Shown: in pieces, positions 7,126 through 15,416 of the stretch
How the letters are laid out: every line of letters starts with the position of its first letter
Numbering within the stretch: position 1 is the stretch's first letter
Assembly: GCA_905234785.1 (NCBI GenBank)
Contig: CAJOIP010000019.1
Coordinates: 1 to 32,803, forward strand
DNA: 32,803 bases
Reading direction: 5' to 3'
Source of the DNA: an uncultured Eggerthellaceae bacterium
GTDB taxonomy: Bacteria; Actinomycetota; Coriobacteriia; Coriobacteriales; Eggerthellaceae
The notes under the pieces: model-generated
What the model saw: the letters and a program-made list of their open reading frames with translations, nothing else
What the model was told of the DNA's origin: nothing
Database searches by the model: none
Program-made: the position numbers and the translations under genes

Positions 7126-7626
7126 ATGGCGGGCAAAAGCTCGAAAGCACGCGTGGTCAACGGCGTCATCGCGGCGCTCATCACGGTCATCTTCCTCGTG
7201 CATGGTACGATGGGCAGCCTGTCGGCGCTTTTCGGCTTCTCCGGCGCGCTTGCGTGGGTCGTCTGGGGAGCGGTCATCCTTGCTGGCTTACATGTCGCGA
7301 TGAGCGTGGCGACGAGCGCCCAGCAGCTCACCGACAAGGAATTCCCGCCAAGCCGACGGAAGAAGGCCCACCTCGCGCTGAAGTGGGTGACGGGCGGCTT
7401 GCTGGCCGTCGTGGCGATTGCTCACATCGTCCTGCCGAAAAGCTCGGTTGCGGCCGCGGGCGTGATAGTGGCGGTTTCTGTCCTGCTTGCCGTGCACATT
7501 TGGGTCGGAAGCAAGTCGCTTCTCACAGACCTGGGGTTTAGCCGGCGCTACATGTGGCCGCTGCGCATCGTCGTGTGTTTATTCGCCGCGTTGTTCGTCG
7601 TCGTCATGCTGAGGGGGATTCTCTGA
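7126..7626 (+). CDS. Small polytopic membrane protein with conserved-looking histidines, function unknown
   Basis: The 166-residue protein has four to five predicted transmembrane helices. Several helices begin or end with histidines: VHGTMG at about 25, HVAMSVA at about 57, HLALKW at about 85, AHIVLP at about 99 and HIWVGSKSL near 125. Spaced histidines in neighbouring helices can bind b-type haems, as in succinate dehydrogenase/fumarate reductase or other cytochrome b anchors, but I do not recognise a defined family. It starts 15 bases after the azoreductase stop, and its stop overlaps the moeA start (TGATG), so it is part of that operon. A role in membrane electron transfer is possible but is inference only. 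Confidence 0.6.
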   Translation: MAGKSSKARVVNGVIAALITVIFLVHGTMGSLSALFGFSGALAWVVWGAVILAGLHVAMSVATSAQQLTDKEFPPSRRKKAHLALKWVTGGLLAVVAIAHIVLPKSSVAAAGVIVAVSVLLAVHIWVGSKSLLTDLGFSRRYMWPLRIVVCLFAALFVVVMLRGIL

Positions 7627-8828
7627 TGCTGGAAGTCGTGTCGTTGGAAGATGCCCGCGCGCTCGTGCGCAAGCGCTTCGGGGAACTCGCGCGAGAGCCG
7701 GAAACCGTCGCGCTCGGCGCCTGTGCTGGCCGCGTAATCGTCCATGACCTCGTCGCCAGCGAGGGCGTGCCGGCGTTCGACCGCTCGACGGTTGATGGCT
7801 TCGCGGTGGTCGCCGACGACACGTTCGGCTGCTCCGATGCGCTGCCGGCGCTGTTGGAGTTGGCGGGCGAGGTGCAGATGGGCGCCGAGCCCGATTGCCC
7901 TTGCGCGCCGGGGAAGTGCGTGCGCATCCCGACGGGCGGCAAGGTGCCGCAGGGCGCCGATGCGGTCGTCATGCTGGAATACTGCGAGGAGTACGGCGAC
8001 GGCACCATCGGCATTGCGCGACCGGCTGCTCCCGGTTCCAACATCGTGTTCGAGAACGACGACGTGAAGCCCGGGCAGGTTCTCATACCTGAGGGAACGG
8101 TGCTGCAGGCGCATCACGTGGGCACGCTGGCGAGCCTCGGAATGGCGGCGTGCGACGTGCGCAAGCGCGTGGGCGTCGGCGTCATCTCGACGGGCGACGA
8201 GATCGTGCCTGTCGAAGAAACCCCCATCGCGTCCCAGATGCGCGATGTGAACGCGCCCGTGCTCGCCGCTGCCGTGGAAGCGTGCGGCGCCGAGGCGGTG
8301 CGGTACCCCATCGTGCCCGACGACTACGATGCTCTCTTCGCCGTCGTGAAGCAGGCGCTCGGCGAATGCGACATGGTGCTCGTGTCGGGTGGCTCGTCGG
8401 CGGGGCAGAAGGACAACACGGCGCGCGTGTTGTCGATGCTCGGCGACATGCTGTTCCACGGCGTTGCGGTGAAACCCGGCAAGCCCACCATGTGCGCCGA
8501 TGTGAGCGGTCAGGCTGCATTCGGGCTGCCCGGTCATCCCGTGGCGGCGTACTTCATGTTCCTGGAACTGGTTCGCCCGATGCTTGCGGCCAGCCAGCGC
8601 ATAGGCTCGTCCAGCGCGGTCCTCGCGGAAGGCCTGCCGTCGAACCACGGGCGCGCTGAGCTCGTCGCCGTGCGGCTGGAAGAGCGCGAAGGCCGCGCGC
8701 ATGCCGTTCCCGTGCGTGGCAAGTCGGGGCTCATCTCGCAGCTCAGCACGGCAGACGGCTACATCGAGATCGCGCGCAACCAAGAAGGGCTCGCCGCCGG
8801 CGCCGAGGTGCGCGTGCGGCTGTTCTGA
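7626..8828 (+). CDS. moeA: Molybdopterin molybdenumtransferase MoeA (paralogue 1)
   Basis: This 400-residue MoeA inserts molybdate (or tungstate) into adenylylated molybdopterin in the last step of cofactor synthesis. Family motifs in order are FDRSTVDGFAVV, PTGGKVPQGADAVVMLEYCE, GVGVISTGDEIV, VSGGSSAGQKDN, VAVKPGKPTMCA and GLPGHPVAAYFMFLELV, ending in the C-terminal beta domain. The start ATG at 7626 overlaps the preceding stop and has AGGGGG about 8 bases upstream. It ends convergently with a second, fused moeA on the other strand. Two MoeA paralogues in one organism can serve tungsten and molybdenum separately; which metal this one handles cannot be read from sequence. Confidence 0.92.
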   Translation: MLEVVSLEDARALVRKRFGELAREPETVALGACAGRVIVHDLVASEGVPAFDRSTVDGFAVVADDTFGCSDALPALLELAGEVQMGAEPDCPCAPGKCVRIPTGGKVPQGADAVVMLEYCEEYGDGTIGIARPAAPGSNIVFENDDVKPGQVLIPEGTVLQAHHVGTLASLGMAACDVRKRVGVGVISTGDEIVPVEETPIASQMRDVNAPVLAAAVEACGAEAVRYPIVPDDYDALFAVVKQALGECDMVLVSGGSSAGQKDNTARVLSMLGDMLFHGVAVKPGKPTMCADVSGQAAFGLPGHPVAAYFMFLELVRPMLAASQRIGSSSAVLAEGLPSNHGRAELVAVRLEEREGRAHAVPVRGKSGLISQLSTADGYIEIARNQEGLAAGAEVRVRLF

Positions 8829-8878
8829 GAGGTCTCGAAGGCAGCCGGCGCAACACGGCTAATCCTGCGCTGCTGAAG

Positions 8879-9136
8879 CTATCCGCCTGCCGACATGAAA
8901 CGCAGCGTGAACAGGTGCATGAACGCCTCCACGGTCGGCTCGTCGCCTTCTATGGTGACGAGCGTGCGGTCGAGCTCGACCACGCCGAGCCTACGGCTTT
9001 CCAGCTCACAAGCCGTAATGTGGCATGCCCCTCCATCGGCTTCGAACACCCAGGCGTCATCTTCTCGCGCACAGGCGAGCTCGCCGTTCAGCCAACTGAC
9101 GATGCGCTTGAGCTGTATGCCGCAATCGAGTTCCAC
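8879..9136 (-). CDS. Small acidic protein downstream of the fused moeA, function unknown
   Basis: The 85-residue ORF begins with a GTG at 9136, six bases after the stop of the MoeA-fusion gene, so translation is probably coupled. The product has no signal peptide or membrane segment. It contains two cysteines flanking an acidic stretch (CAREDD...CHITACELESRRLGVVELDRTL) and ends in FMHLFTLRFMSAGG. The terminal Gly-Gly invites comparison with sulfur-carrier proteins, but the rest is unlike MoaD. I do not recognise the family. Its position suggests a partner of the fused MoeA. It ends 51 bases from the convergent moeA; no clear terminator lies between them. Confidence 0.55.
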   Translation of the reverse strand: MELDCGIQLKRIVSWLNGELACAREDDAWVFEADGGACHITACELESRRLGVVELDRTLVTIEGDEPTVEAFMHLFTLRFMSAGG

Positions 9137-9142
9137 GGGCGC

Positions 9143-11080
9143 TTACTCGTAATGGCGGCGCACGCGGCCCGGCTGGTCAACGCGGTAGCCGCCGAGCTCT
9201 TCCATACGTGTGCGGAACGCGTCGCTTCGAAGCGTCTCGATGAGCGCGCGCACCATGGGCGTGTCCCACGCGTAATCGGGAACGAGCAGGTCGTACTGTT
9301 CTTCGCACACGGGAACGAACCCGAGCCCGTACATCTTGGCAGCCGAATAAATGCCGAGCCCCGCATCGGCCGAGCCCGCTTCCACAAGTGCCGCGACGGC
9401 CGTGTGCGTGAACTCCTCGTGGTCGTAGCCGTACATCTTCGACGAGTCGATGCCGTCGCGCTTGCACACGTAGTCGGCCAGAATGCGCGTGCCCGACCCT
9501 TTTTGGCGGTTCACGTAGCTGCGGCCTTCTTGGGCAAGGTCGGCGAGCGACGTTATGCCGAGCGGGTTGCCGGGCGCCACCATGAGGCCTTGGCTGCGGT
9601 ACACGCATTCGACCTGGCGCACGCCGCCCTTGGGGAAGTGCTTTTCCAGATACGCCTCGTTGTATTCGCCCGTCGCCTCGTCGAGCAGGTGGATGCCGCC
9701 GCAATGGTTCTCGCCGCGCTTGGCCGCGACGATGGCGCCCATCGAGCCCACATGCGTCGAAGCGACCGACAGCTCGGGCCACGTTGCGTGCATGAGCTGG
9801 GCGATTTCGTCGATGAGCGGGTCGTGGCTACCAATGACGACGAGCGAGCGCTCGATTTCCCGATAGGGGCGCAGCAGGCGCACGCGCACCTTCTCGCCCG
9901 TTTCGAAACCCTCGCTGTTCTGGGGCACGGTCATGATACCGTCGGCCTTCACGAACGACGTGACCACGCCGGCACCACGCGAAAGCGGCGTGGCGACCGC
10001 CTTTCCGCCGACCACGCCCATGCGCACGCGGACGAACTCCTCGTACTTGAGCGATGACGTGCAGGGACGCGTCAATGTGGCTTCGACGGTTTCGGCGTGT
10101 TCGACCGCGCAGCCGCACAAGCGCTCGATGATGGGCTTTAACAGCGATTCCACCACGACGATGCCGCTCACGGGGTAGCCGGGCACGCCGATGATGGCCT
10201 TGCGCCCGGCGCATCCCAGAATGGCGGGCTTGCCGGGCTTGATGGCGATGCCGTGGTACAGCAGCTCGCCCACTTCGGCGACGGCGCGCGACGAATAGTC
10301 GTCGCGGCCCGCCGACGAGCCGGCGTTCAGCAGCACGATGTCGCACTCGTCAACCGCCCGTTGCAGGGCGTCGCGCACGAGCTCGGGCTTGTCCTTCACG
10401 ATGGGGTACACGACCGGCTCGCCGCCCCACAGCCGCACCATGCCCGAGAAGATGGTGGAGTTGAATTCCATGACGTCGCCAGGCTGCGGGTTGGCGCTCG
10501 GCGCCACGACCTCGTCTCCGGTGGGAATGACGGCTACGCGCGGCCGCGCGATGACGTTCACGGTCTGCACGCCCGCGGCGAGCATCGCGCCCATGGCGGC
10601 GGGCTGCACGCGCACGTTCGACGTCAGCAGCATCTCGCCCGCGCAGATATCCTCGCCGATCTGGCGCACGTTGCCCCACGGCGCGATGGACGCATACAGC
10701 GTGACCGGGCATGTTCCGAGGTCGTCCATGCTGCTGCCTTCCGCGAACACGACGTCTTCTATCATGACGACCGCATCGCAGCCCTCCGGCAGCGGGTCGC
10801 CCGTGTCGACCACCACGTAATCGCCTGGCTGCACGACGACGGGCGTCGTGGCACTTGCGCCGAACGTCACGCGGGCGGCGAGCGCGATGCCGTCCATGGC
10901 GCATGCGTGGTAGTGCGGGGCGGAGATGGCGGCGTACAGCGGCTCGGCCGTCACGCGCCCGAGCGCCTCGCCGACCGGCACCGATTCCACCGCCAGCGCC
11001 ATACCGCGTTCTTCTAGCGCCGCCAAGAAACCTTCAACCGCTTCTTCCAGCGGCACGTTGCTCAGGTACTCGAATGCCAT
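9143..11080 (-). CDS. MoeA fused to a periplasmic-binding-protein-like (PBP_like) domain
   Basis: The two-domain protein has 645 residues. Residues about 1-410 are MoeA-like, with ACAMDGIALAA (the DG motif), DTGDPLPEGCDAVVMIEDV, VAVIPTGDEVV, LLNAGSSAGRDDY, IAIKPGKPAI and IGVPGYPVSG. From about 415 (VVIGSHDPLIDEIAQLMHA) to 635 a type-2 binding-protein-like domain follows, with NPLGITSLADL, VNRQKGSGTR and ADAGLGIYSAAKMYGLGFVPV. This pairing is a known architecture in anaerobes and archaea; the C-terminal domain is thought to bind the oxyanion in the cytoplasm, as there is no signal peptide. With tupABC nearby, tungstate is an attractive ligand (inference). The ATG has AAGGGG upstream. It diverges from the aldo/keto reductase gene, and a candidate CATAAT -10 lies near 11100 on this strand. 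Confidence 0.9.
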   Translation of the reverse strand: MAFEYLSNVPLEEAVEGFLAALEERGMALAVESVPVGEALGRVTAEPLYAAISAPHYHACAMDGIALAARVTFGASATTPVVVQPGDYVVVDTGDPLPEGCDAVVMIEDVVFAEGSSMDDLGTCPVTLYASIAPWGNVRQIGEDICAGEMLLTSNVRVQPAAMGAMLAAGVQTVNVIARPRVAVIPTGDEVVAPSANPQPGDVMEFNSTIFSGMVRLWGGEPVVYPIVKDKPELVRDALQRAVDECDIVLLNAGSSAGRDDYSSRAVAEVGELLYHGIAIKPGKPAILGCAGRKAIIGVPGYPVSGIVVVESLLKPIIERLCGCAVEHAETVEATLTRPCTSSLKYEEFVRVRMGVVGGKAVATPLSRGAGVVTSFVKADGIMTVPQNSEGFETGEKVRVRLLRPYREIERSLVVIGSHDPLIDEIAQLMHATWPELSVASTHVGSMGAIVAAKRGENHCGGIHLLDEATGEYNEAYLEKHFPKGGVRQVECVYRSQGLMVAPGNPLGITSLADLAQEGRSYVNRQKGSGTRILADYVCKRDGIDSSKMYGYDHEEFTHTAVAALVEAGSADAGLGIYSAAKMYGLGFVPVCEEQYDLLVPDYAWDTPMVRALIETLRSDAFRTRMEELGGYRVDQPGRVRRHYE

Positions 11081-11211
11081 CGTTGCCCCTTTTCGTCAGG
11101 AATTATGTGAAGGATGCATCTAAACGGCCTAGCCTGTAATACCATATGGCCACAAGAAGAAGGCCGATGAGCTGCCGACTCTGCTGCATTCGGCTGCAAC
11201 GGGAGGGACAA

Positions 11212-12393
11212 ATGGAATACAAGATCGACCCGCGTTCGGGAAACAAGCTTTCGGTGCTCGGCTTGGGCTGCATGCGCCTGCCGCGCGGCGTGGCCGGCAT
11301 CGACATGCAGAAGACCGAGCTCATGATCCTGACCGCGTTCGAGCGCGGCGTCAACTACTTCGACACGGCCTACGCCTACGGCGGAAGCGAAGAGGCCATC
11401 GGCGAGATCTTCGAGCGCAACAACCTGCGCGAGTACATCTACATCGCCTCGAAGCTGCCGCACGGCAAGTGCAAGACGATCGACGACGTGGAGCGCCTGT
11501 TCAACACGACGCTTCAGCGCCTGCGCACCGACTACCTCGACTACTACCTCATCCACAACATCGTGACCGCCGACCAGTGGAAGCGCCTCGTGGACCTCGG
11601 AATCGAGGAATGGATTGCCGCGAAGAAGGAAAGCGGCGCCATCCGCCGCATCGGCTTCTCGTTCCACGGCGGCATGGCCGAGTTCCGCACGCTCATGGAA
11701 AGCTATGACTGGGACATGGTGCAGATTCAGTACAACTACGTGAACGAGCATTACCAGGCCGGCCGCGAGGGCATCGAGCTGGCGGCGAGCAAGGGCGTCC
11801 CGGTCGTCATCATGGAGCCGCTTTTGGGCGGGCGCCTCGTCTCCAACCTTCCCAAGAAGATGGTGCACGCGTTCGAAAGCACCGTGCCGGGCCGCACGCC
11901 GGCGGCATGGGGCCTGCGGTGGCTGTTCGACCAGCCCGACGTGACGGTCGTGCTCTCGGGCATGAACTCCAACGAGATGCTCGAGGAGAACTGTGCGACG
12001 GCCTCCGAGACAGCGCCGGGCTCCATGACGGAAGAGGAGCACGCCGCCATCCGCGCGGCCAAGGCCGCCTTCGAGGAGAACTTCCGCATCCCGTGCACGG
12101 GCTGCAACTACTGCATGCCCTGCCCGCAGGGCCTCAGCATCCCGTCCATCTTCCAGGCGTACAACGAGAGCTACTCGCTCGGGTGGCGCACCGGTTTCTT
12201 CAACTACATGCTGAGCATCGGCGTGACCAGCGGCGAGCCTAGATTGGCGAGCAACTGCATCGAATGCGGCGCCTGCGTGAAGAAGTGCCCGCAGCACATC
12301 GACATCCCCGCGCGCCTGTCCGATGCCCGTCGTCGCCTGCAGCCGGCCGGCGTGAAGACGGCGCTGAAAATCGCCAAGCCGTTCCTGTCATAG
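11212..12393 (+). CDS. Aldo/keto reductase with C-terminal 2x[4Fe-4S] ferredoxin domain
   Basis: The 393-residue protein combines an AKR barrel (about 1-290) with a dicluster ferredoxin-like tail. The barrel has LGLGCMRLPRG, FDTAYAYGGSEEAIGE carrying the catalytic Asp and Tyr, SKLPHGK with the Lys, and YLIHNI with the His, so the tetrad is intact. The tail has CTGCNYCMPCPQG and CIECGACVKKCPQ. This architecture is common in anaerobes and suggests a cytoplasmic oxidoreductase drawing electrons from ferredoxin rather than only NAD(P)H; its substrate is unknown. ATG 11212 follows GGGAGG; an upstream in-frame extension to 11146 lacks that site. It is monocistronic and divergent from the fused moeA. 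Confidence 0.88.
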   Translation: MEYKIDPRSGNKLSVLGLGCMRLPRGVAGIDMQKTELMILTAFERGVNYFDTAYAYGGSEEAIGEIFERNNLREYIYIASKLPHGKCKTIDDVERLFNTTLQRLRTDYLDYYLIHNIVTADQWKRLVDLGIEEWIAAKKESGAIRRIGFSFHGGMAEFRTLMESYDWDMVQIQYNYVNEHYQAGREGIELAASKGVPVVIMEPLLGGRLVSNLPKKMVHAFESTVPGRTPAAWGLRWLFDQPDVTVVLSGMNSNEMLEENCATASETAPGSMTEEEHAAIRAAKAAFEENFRIPCTGCNYCMPCPQGLSIPSIFQAYNESYSLGWRTGFFNYMLSIGVTSGEPRLASNCIECGACVKKCPQHIDIPARLSDARRRLQPAGVKTALKIAKPFLS

Positions 12394-12547
12394 CCCGACT
12401 AACCGGTTATCTGCTCCATTCTGTTCCGCAGCACATCGGCTTCAAAGCGTGAAAGCTGTGTTGAGCTGGGCGAATAATCCGGCACATCAAGTTAGGCTGG
12501 CCTATCATAGGGCGAGTCGTTTTTGGCATTTCGGAGGGTGCCGCGCT

Positions 12548-13212
12548 ATGGACCAGTTCCTAACCATGAAATCCGCCAAGCTCATGGCGTACGTCATCAA
12601 CGTGAGCTTCCTCCTCATACACGTTGCCATGATTGCCGTGTTCGGCTATTACGGCGTGACTCCCATGGTGTACTTCAACGTGTTCAGCCTGCTGTTCTAC
12701 GCATGCGGCTTCTACGTGGTGTACCGGGAATGGCTGCGCGTGTACTGCGAGCTCGTCTACCTCGAAGTCGTGTGCCACATGGTGCTAGCCGCGTATTTCA
12801 CGGGGTGGGAAAACGGGCTCTCGGGTTACTGGGCCGCCATGGCCGACCTTGACGATTTCAAAGTCGTCAACGACACCTACGGCCATACGAGCGGCGATAC
12901 GGTGTTGCGCGAATTGGCCGCCGTATTCCGCGAGAACCTCGCCGATATCGAGGTGTGCGCTGGGGTGGCGAGGAGTTCTTGCTCGTCGGCCGCATGGAAG
13001 GCGATTCGGAAGTGCTGCGGGCAAGGCTCGACAGAATTCGCAAGGCGATAGAGGAGCGGCCGCTGTGGCTCGGCGAGGAGCGCCTGAACATCACCATCAC
13101 GATGGGCGCGGCGGAATACGCCGAAGGCGACACCGTGATAGAGTGGATCAACAAAGCCGACAAGAAGCTTTACGCCGGCAAAGCCAGCGGCAAGAACACC
13201 GTGGTCGTGTAG
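12548..13212 (+). pseudogene. Membrane-anchored GGDEF (diguanylate cyclase) gene with internal deletion and frameshift
   Basis: An ATG at 12548 with GGAGGG upstream starts a membrane segment of about three to four helices. At about residue 95 the frame passes abruptly into MADLDDFKVVNDTYGHTSGD, the second block of a GGDEF domain, so the usual remaining helices and the DxLTGLxNR entry to the domain are missing. Near 12958 one base is lost: TGC then GCTGGGG should read TGC-CGC-TGG-GGT to give CRWGGEEF. After that point the domain continues in another frame (WGGEEFLLVGR...WINKADKKLYAGKASGKN) to 13212. The GGEEF active site is otherwise intact. Two independent lesions make this a decayed cyclic-di-GMP synthase. 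A terminator follows. A sequencing error could explain the frameshift but not the deletion. Confidence 0.8.
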
Positions 13213-13227
13213 CGTTTCGGACTGGTG

Positions 13228-13259
13228 GGCGCCCCTGCACCGCGAGGGTGCGCCGTTTT
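13228..13259 (+). terminator. Rho-independent terminator after the GGDEF pseudogene
   Basis: GGCGCCCCT (13228-13236) pairs with AGGGTGCGCC (13245-13254), with one bulged T, and GTTTTC follows. It lies 15 bases after the stop codon. Confidence 0.7.
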
Positions 13260-13321
13260 CCCGCGATGGCATCCGGCGCTTCAGCGGCCGGCTGATGACT
13301 TAGGGGCTACATCCCTTGGGG

Positions 13322-14083
13322 CTATCGCACACCCGTCAGGTCCTTCACGACCTCGCCGGCCATGATGAGGCCGGCGACTGGGGGCACGAAGGCATTCGAG
13401 CTGGGGATGCCCGCGCGTCCGATGGGGTGGGCTGCCGTTTCGTCAGATCCGGCTTCCTGCGCGCATGCTTCGGCCATCGCCTCTTTGCTCGGCTGCCGCG
13501 CCGGCTCTTTGGAATACACCACCTTGCAGGCCTTGATGCCCCGTTTGCGGCATTCCTTGCGGATGATCTTCGCAAGCGGGCAAATGCTGGTGTCGTAGAT
13601 GTCGGCCACTTCGAAGGCGGTGGGATCGAGCTTGTTGGCAGCTCCCATGCTGGAGATGATGGGAACGCCGCTCGCGTCGGCGTCTTGGATGAGGCGCAGC
13701 TTCGCGGTGACGGTGTCCACGGCGTCTACGATGTAGTCGTACTGCGAGAAGTCGAACTGGCCGGCTGTTTGCGGCAGGTAGAAGCACTTGTGCACCGCGA
13801 CCTTGCAGCTTGGGTTGATGTCGGCGATGCGCTCGGCCATGACGTCGACCTTGTCGCGCCCGATGGCCGAATGCGTCGCGACGATTTGCCGGTTCAGGTT
13901 CGTGATGCCCACCTGGTCGTCGTCGATCAGGTCGATCGCGCCGATGCCGCTGCGTGCGAGCGCTTCGGCAACGTAGCCGCCCACGCCGCCGATGCCGAAC
14001 ACCGCCACGCGAGCGCGGGCAAGCGCCTCCATGGCCTCGGGGCCCAAGAGCAATTGCGTGCGCGAAAACTGGTTGAGCACCAT
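13322..14083 (-). CDS. tcdA: ThiF/HesA-superfamily E1-like enzyme, TcdA type (tRNA t6A dehydratase)
   Basis: The 253-residue protein begins NQFSRTQLLLGPEAMEAL and has the ATP-binding segment VAVFGIGGVGGYVAEALARSGIGAIDLIDDDQVGITNLNRQ, with the arginine finger in NLNRQ. DYIVDAVDTVTAKLRLI carries the conserved Asp. TcdA (CsdL) cyclises N6-threonylcarbamoyladenosine in tRNA using ATP; the N-terminus and the SNAFVPPVAGLIMAGEVVKDL ending match that group better than MoeB or ThiF. The ATG at 14083 has AGGA upstream and a TACAAT box at 14119-14114; an extension to 14137 is less likely. It is separated from the neighbouring ThiF-like gene by about 470 bases full of repeats, so it is probably transcribed independently of the AOR operon. 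Confidence 0.8.
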   Translation of the reverse strand: MVLNQFSRTQLLLGPEAMEALARARVAVFGIGGVGGYVAEALARSGIGAIDLIDDDQVGITNLNRQIVATHSAIGRDKVDVMAERIADINPSCKVAVHKCFYLPQTAGQFDFSQYDYIVDAVDTVTAKLRLIQDADASGVPIISSMGAANKLDPTAFEVADIYDTSICPLAKIIRKECRKRGIKACKVVYSKEPARQPSKEAMAEACAQEAGSDETAAHPIGRAGIPSSNAFVPPVAGLIMAGEVVKDLTGVR

Positions 14084-14113
14084 TCGTCCTAACAGTTGGA
14101 ATTCAATTGCATC

Positions 14114-14119
14114 ATTGTA
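14114..14119 (-). promoter_or_regulatory. -10 box of tcdA
   Basis: TACAAT on the minus strand, about 31 bases upstream of the ATG at 14083. No clear -35 box is present. Confidence 0.4.
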
Positions 14120-14217
14120 CTGGAACGAGTGGGGCAAAGCGCGTCAAAGCCAGAGGGGTGCGATCCATCGCGTTCCCACTAGCACCGCCCTCCGCCAACG
14201 ACAATTCAACATGGGGC

Positions 14218-14494
14218 AGGTGCAGGACTCACGATTTCAGACACTTCCGGGTGCAAGACCCGGAATCTCGTGCACGAAGTGTCTCAGATTGCGACTTTTG
14301 CACCCGGAAAGCCGCTGTCAGGCGCCTTCAATCTACCGTTTGCCCAGGTCGCAAGATTCAGCCGTGCGTGCAGCGGGTGCAAGACCCGACATTTCGAACA
14401 CTGTGTGAGTGAGATTGCGACTTGTGCACCCAGACGTGATCCAAATTGCGACTTGTGCACCCAGGCGTGATCCAGATTGCGGCTTGCGCACCTG
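14218..14494. repeat. Cluster of direct, inverted and 31-bp tandem repeats
   Basis: This gene-free stretch is built from two recurring words. One is GGTGCAAGACCCG or variants (about 14219, 14251, 14369). The other is AGATTGCGACTTGTGCACCC or variants (14286, 14412, 14443, 14474). The last three lie in a 31-base tandem array (14412-14442, 14443-14473 and a partial copy to 14494). The two words are partly reverse complements, so long hairpins can form, for example AGACACTT near 14240 with AAGTGTCT near 14277. Spacing is irregular and the units diverge, so this is not a CRISPR array. No protein-coding potential was recognised in the region. Confidence 0.75.
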
Positions 14495-14557
14495 TTCCCC
14501 CTTCAAGCCGCATCGTGCCCATGGGGGTTGAACGCCGAAATTACCCGGCTCAAGCGT

Positions 14558-15247
14558 TTATCTAAGCTCCATGTCGTCGACGGAGCCGTCGAGAAGGTCG
14601 ACCATCAGCAGGCGGTTGCGGATTTGGCCGGGCTTGCCCAGAACGACTTTCACGGCTTCGGCCGCTTGGATGGACGAGATGGAATACGCCGTGAAGGGAA
14701 GGTTGCCGAGCTTCTGGTGCTGGCTTTCCCCGAACGGCTCGCCGTACAACGCGGCGAACGACACGTCGCCGGGATACACGGTGCACACCTGGCCGAACCA
14801 GCCGGCGATGGCGCCGTACACGATGGGCGTGCCGAGGTTCTGGCAGGCATGCGCCGCCCAGAACCGGGCTTCCAGGTTGTCGAGGCAATCCACGACGCAA
14901 TCGCACCCTGCGAGCAGCTCGGATGCGTTTTCCCCGCGAAGATACGCCGCGATAGGGTCGACTTCCACCTCGCTGTTCACGGCGGCCACGCGCTCGGCGG
15001 CGGCGAGCGCCTTCTCGCGGCCCAGGTTCGCCTCGGTGCAGAGCAGCTGGCGGTTCAGGTTGCTTTCCTCGAACACGTCGCCGTCGATGACGCGCAGGTG
15101 TCCCACGCCGATGCGGGCGAGCGCCTCGATGACGAGCCCTCCCAGGCCGCCGCAGCCCACGACGGTGATGCGCGCGTTCGCGAGAGCGGCGCACTCGTCA
15201 GCCGAAAGTGCTGTCATGTTGCGGTCGTAGCGGTTCGAAAAGGACAT
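14558..15247 (-). CDS. ThiF/MoeB-type E1 adenylyltransferase, probable activator of the operon's MoaD-like protein
   Basis: The 229-residue protein has the core ITVVGCGGLGGLVIEALARIGVGHLRVIDGDVFEESNLNRQLL, including the nucleotide loop and arginine finger, and CDCVVDCLDNLEARFW with the conserved Asp. It is shorter than MoeB and lacks the paired CxxC zinc motifs and a C-terminal rhodanese domain. E1 enzymes of this type adenylate the C-terminal Gly-Gly of small sulfur carriers, and a MoaD-like carrier ending in Gly-Gly is encoded upstream in the same gene series, so I infer it charges that protein. The ATG at 15247 has GGAG 8 bases upstream; an in-frame start at 15277 is less likely. The 170-base gap to the previous gene contains a strong hairpin. 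Confidence 0.8.
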   Translation of the reverse strand: MSFSNRYDRNMTALSADECAALANARITVVGCGGLGGLVIEALARIGVGHLRVIDGDVFEESNLNRQLLCTEANLGREKALAAAERVAAVNSEVEVDPIAAYLRGENASELLAGCDCVVDCLDNLEARFWAAHACQNLGTPIVYGAIAGWFGQVCTVYPGDVSFAALYGEPFGESQHQKLGNLPFTAYSISSIQAAEAVKVVLGKPGQIRNRLLMVDLLDGSVDDMELR

Positions 15248-15309
15248 GGTTGAGGCTCCGTTTCCAACGATGACCACTTCAACATAATTAGAAGAGGTGC
15301 TACAGTGTA

Positions 15310-15354
15310 GATGGGCCGGGGCGCTGTGGGTATTGGGAAGCGCTCCGGCCCATC
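15310..15354. promoter_or_regulatory. Strong intercistronic hairpin between the HoxU-like and ThiF-like genes
   Basis: Sixteen-base arms (15310-15325 and 15339-15354) pair with one G-U wobble. There is no U-tract in the direction of transcription, so partial termination or 3'-end protection of the upstream mRNA is more likely than full termination. Confidence 0.6.
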
Positions 15355-15416
15355 CTTTCCTGCGCGGCGGGAGGGTCGTCCCGGTTTACGTGCAGGCGCA
15401 TAACGCCCAATGGCGA

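Noticed and set aside
8915..10057. Long open frame opposite the MoeA fusion gene
   Set aside because: It is a GC-rich antisense shadow; the translation is Arg/His/Ala-rich without a family, while the minus strand encodes clear MoeA and binding-domain motifs.
14218..14494. CRISPR array
   Set aside because: Repeat units diverge, spacers are absent or irregular, units are partly inverted, and there are no cas genes.
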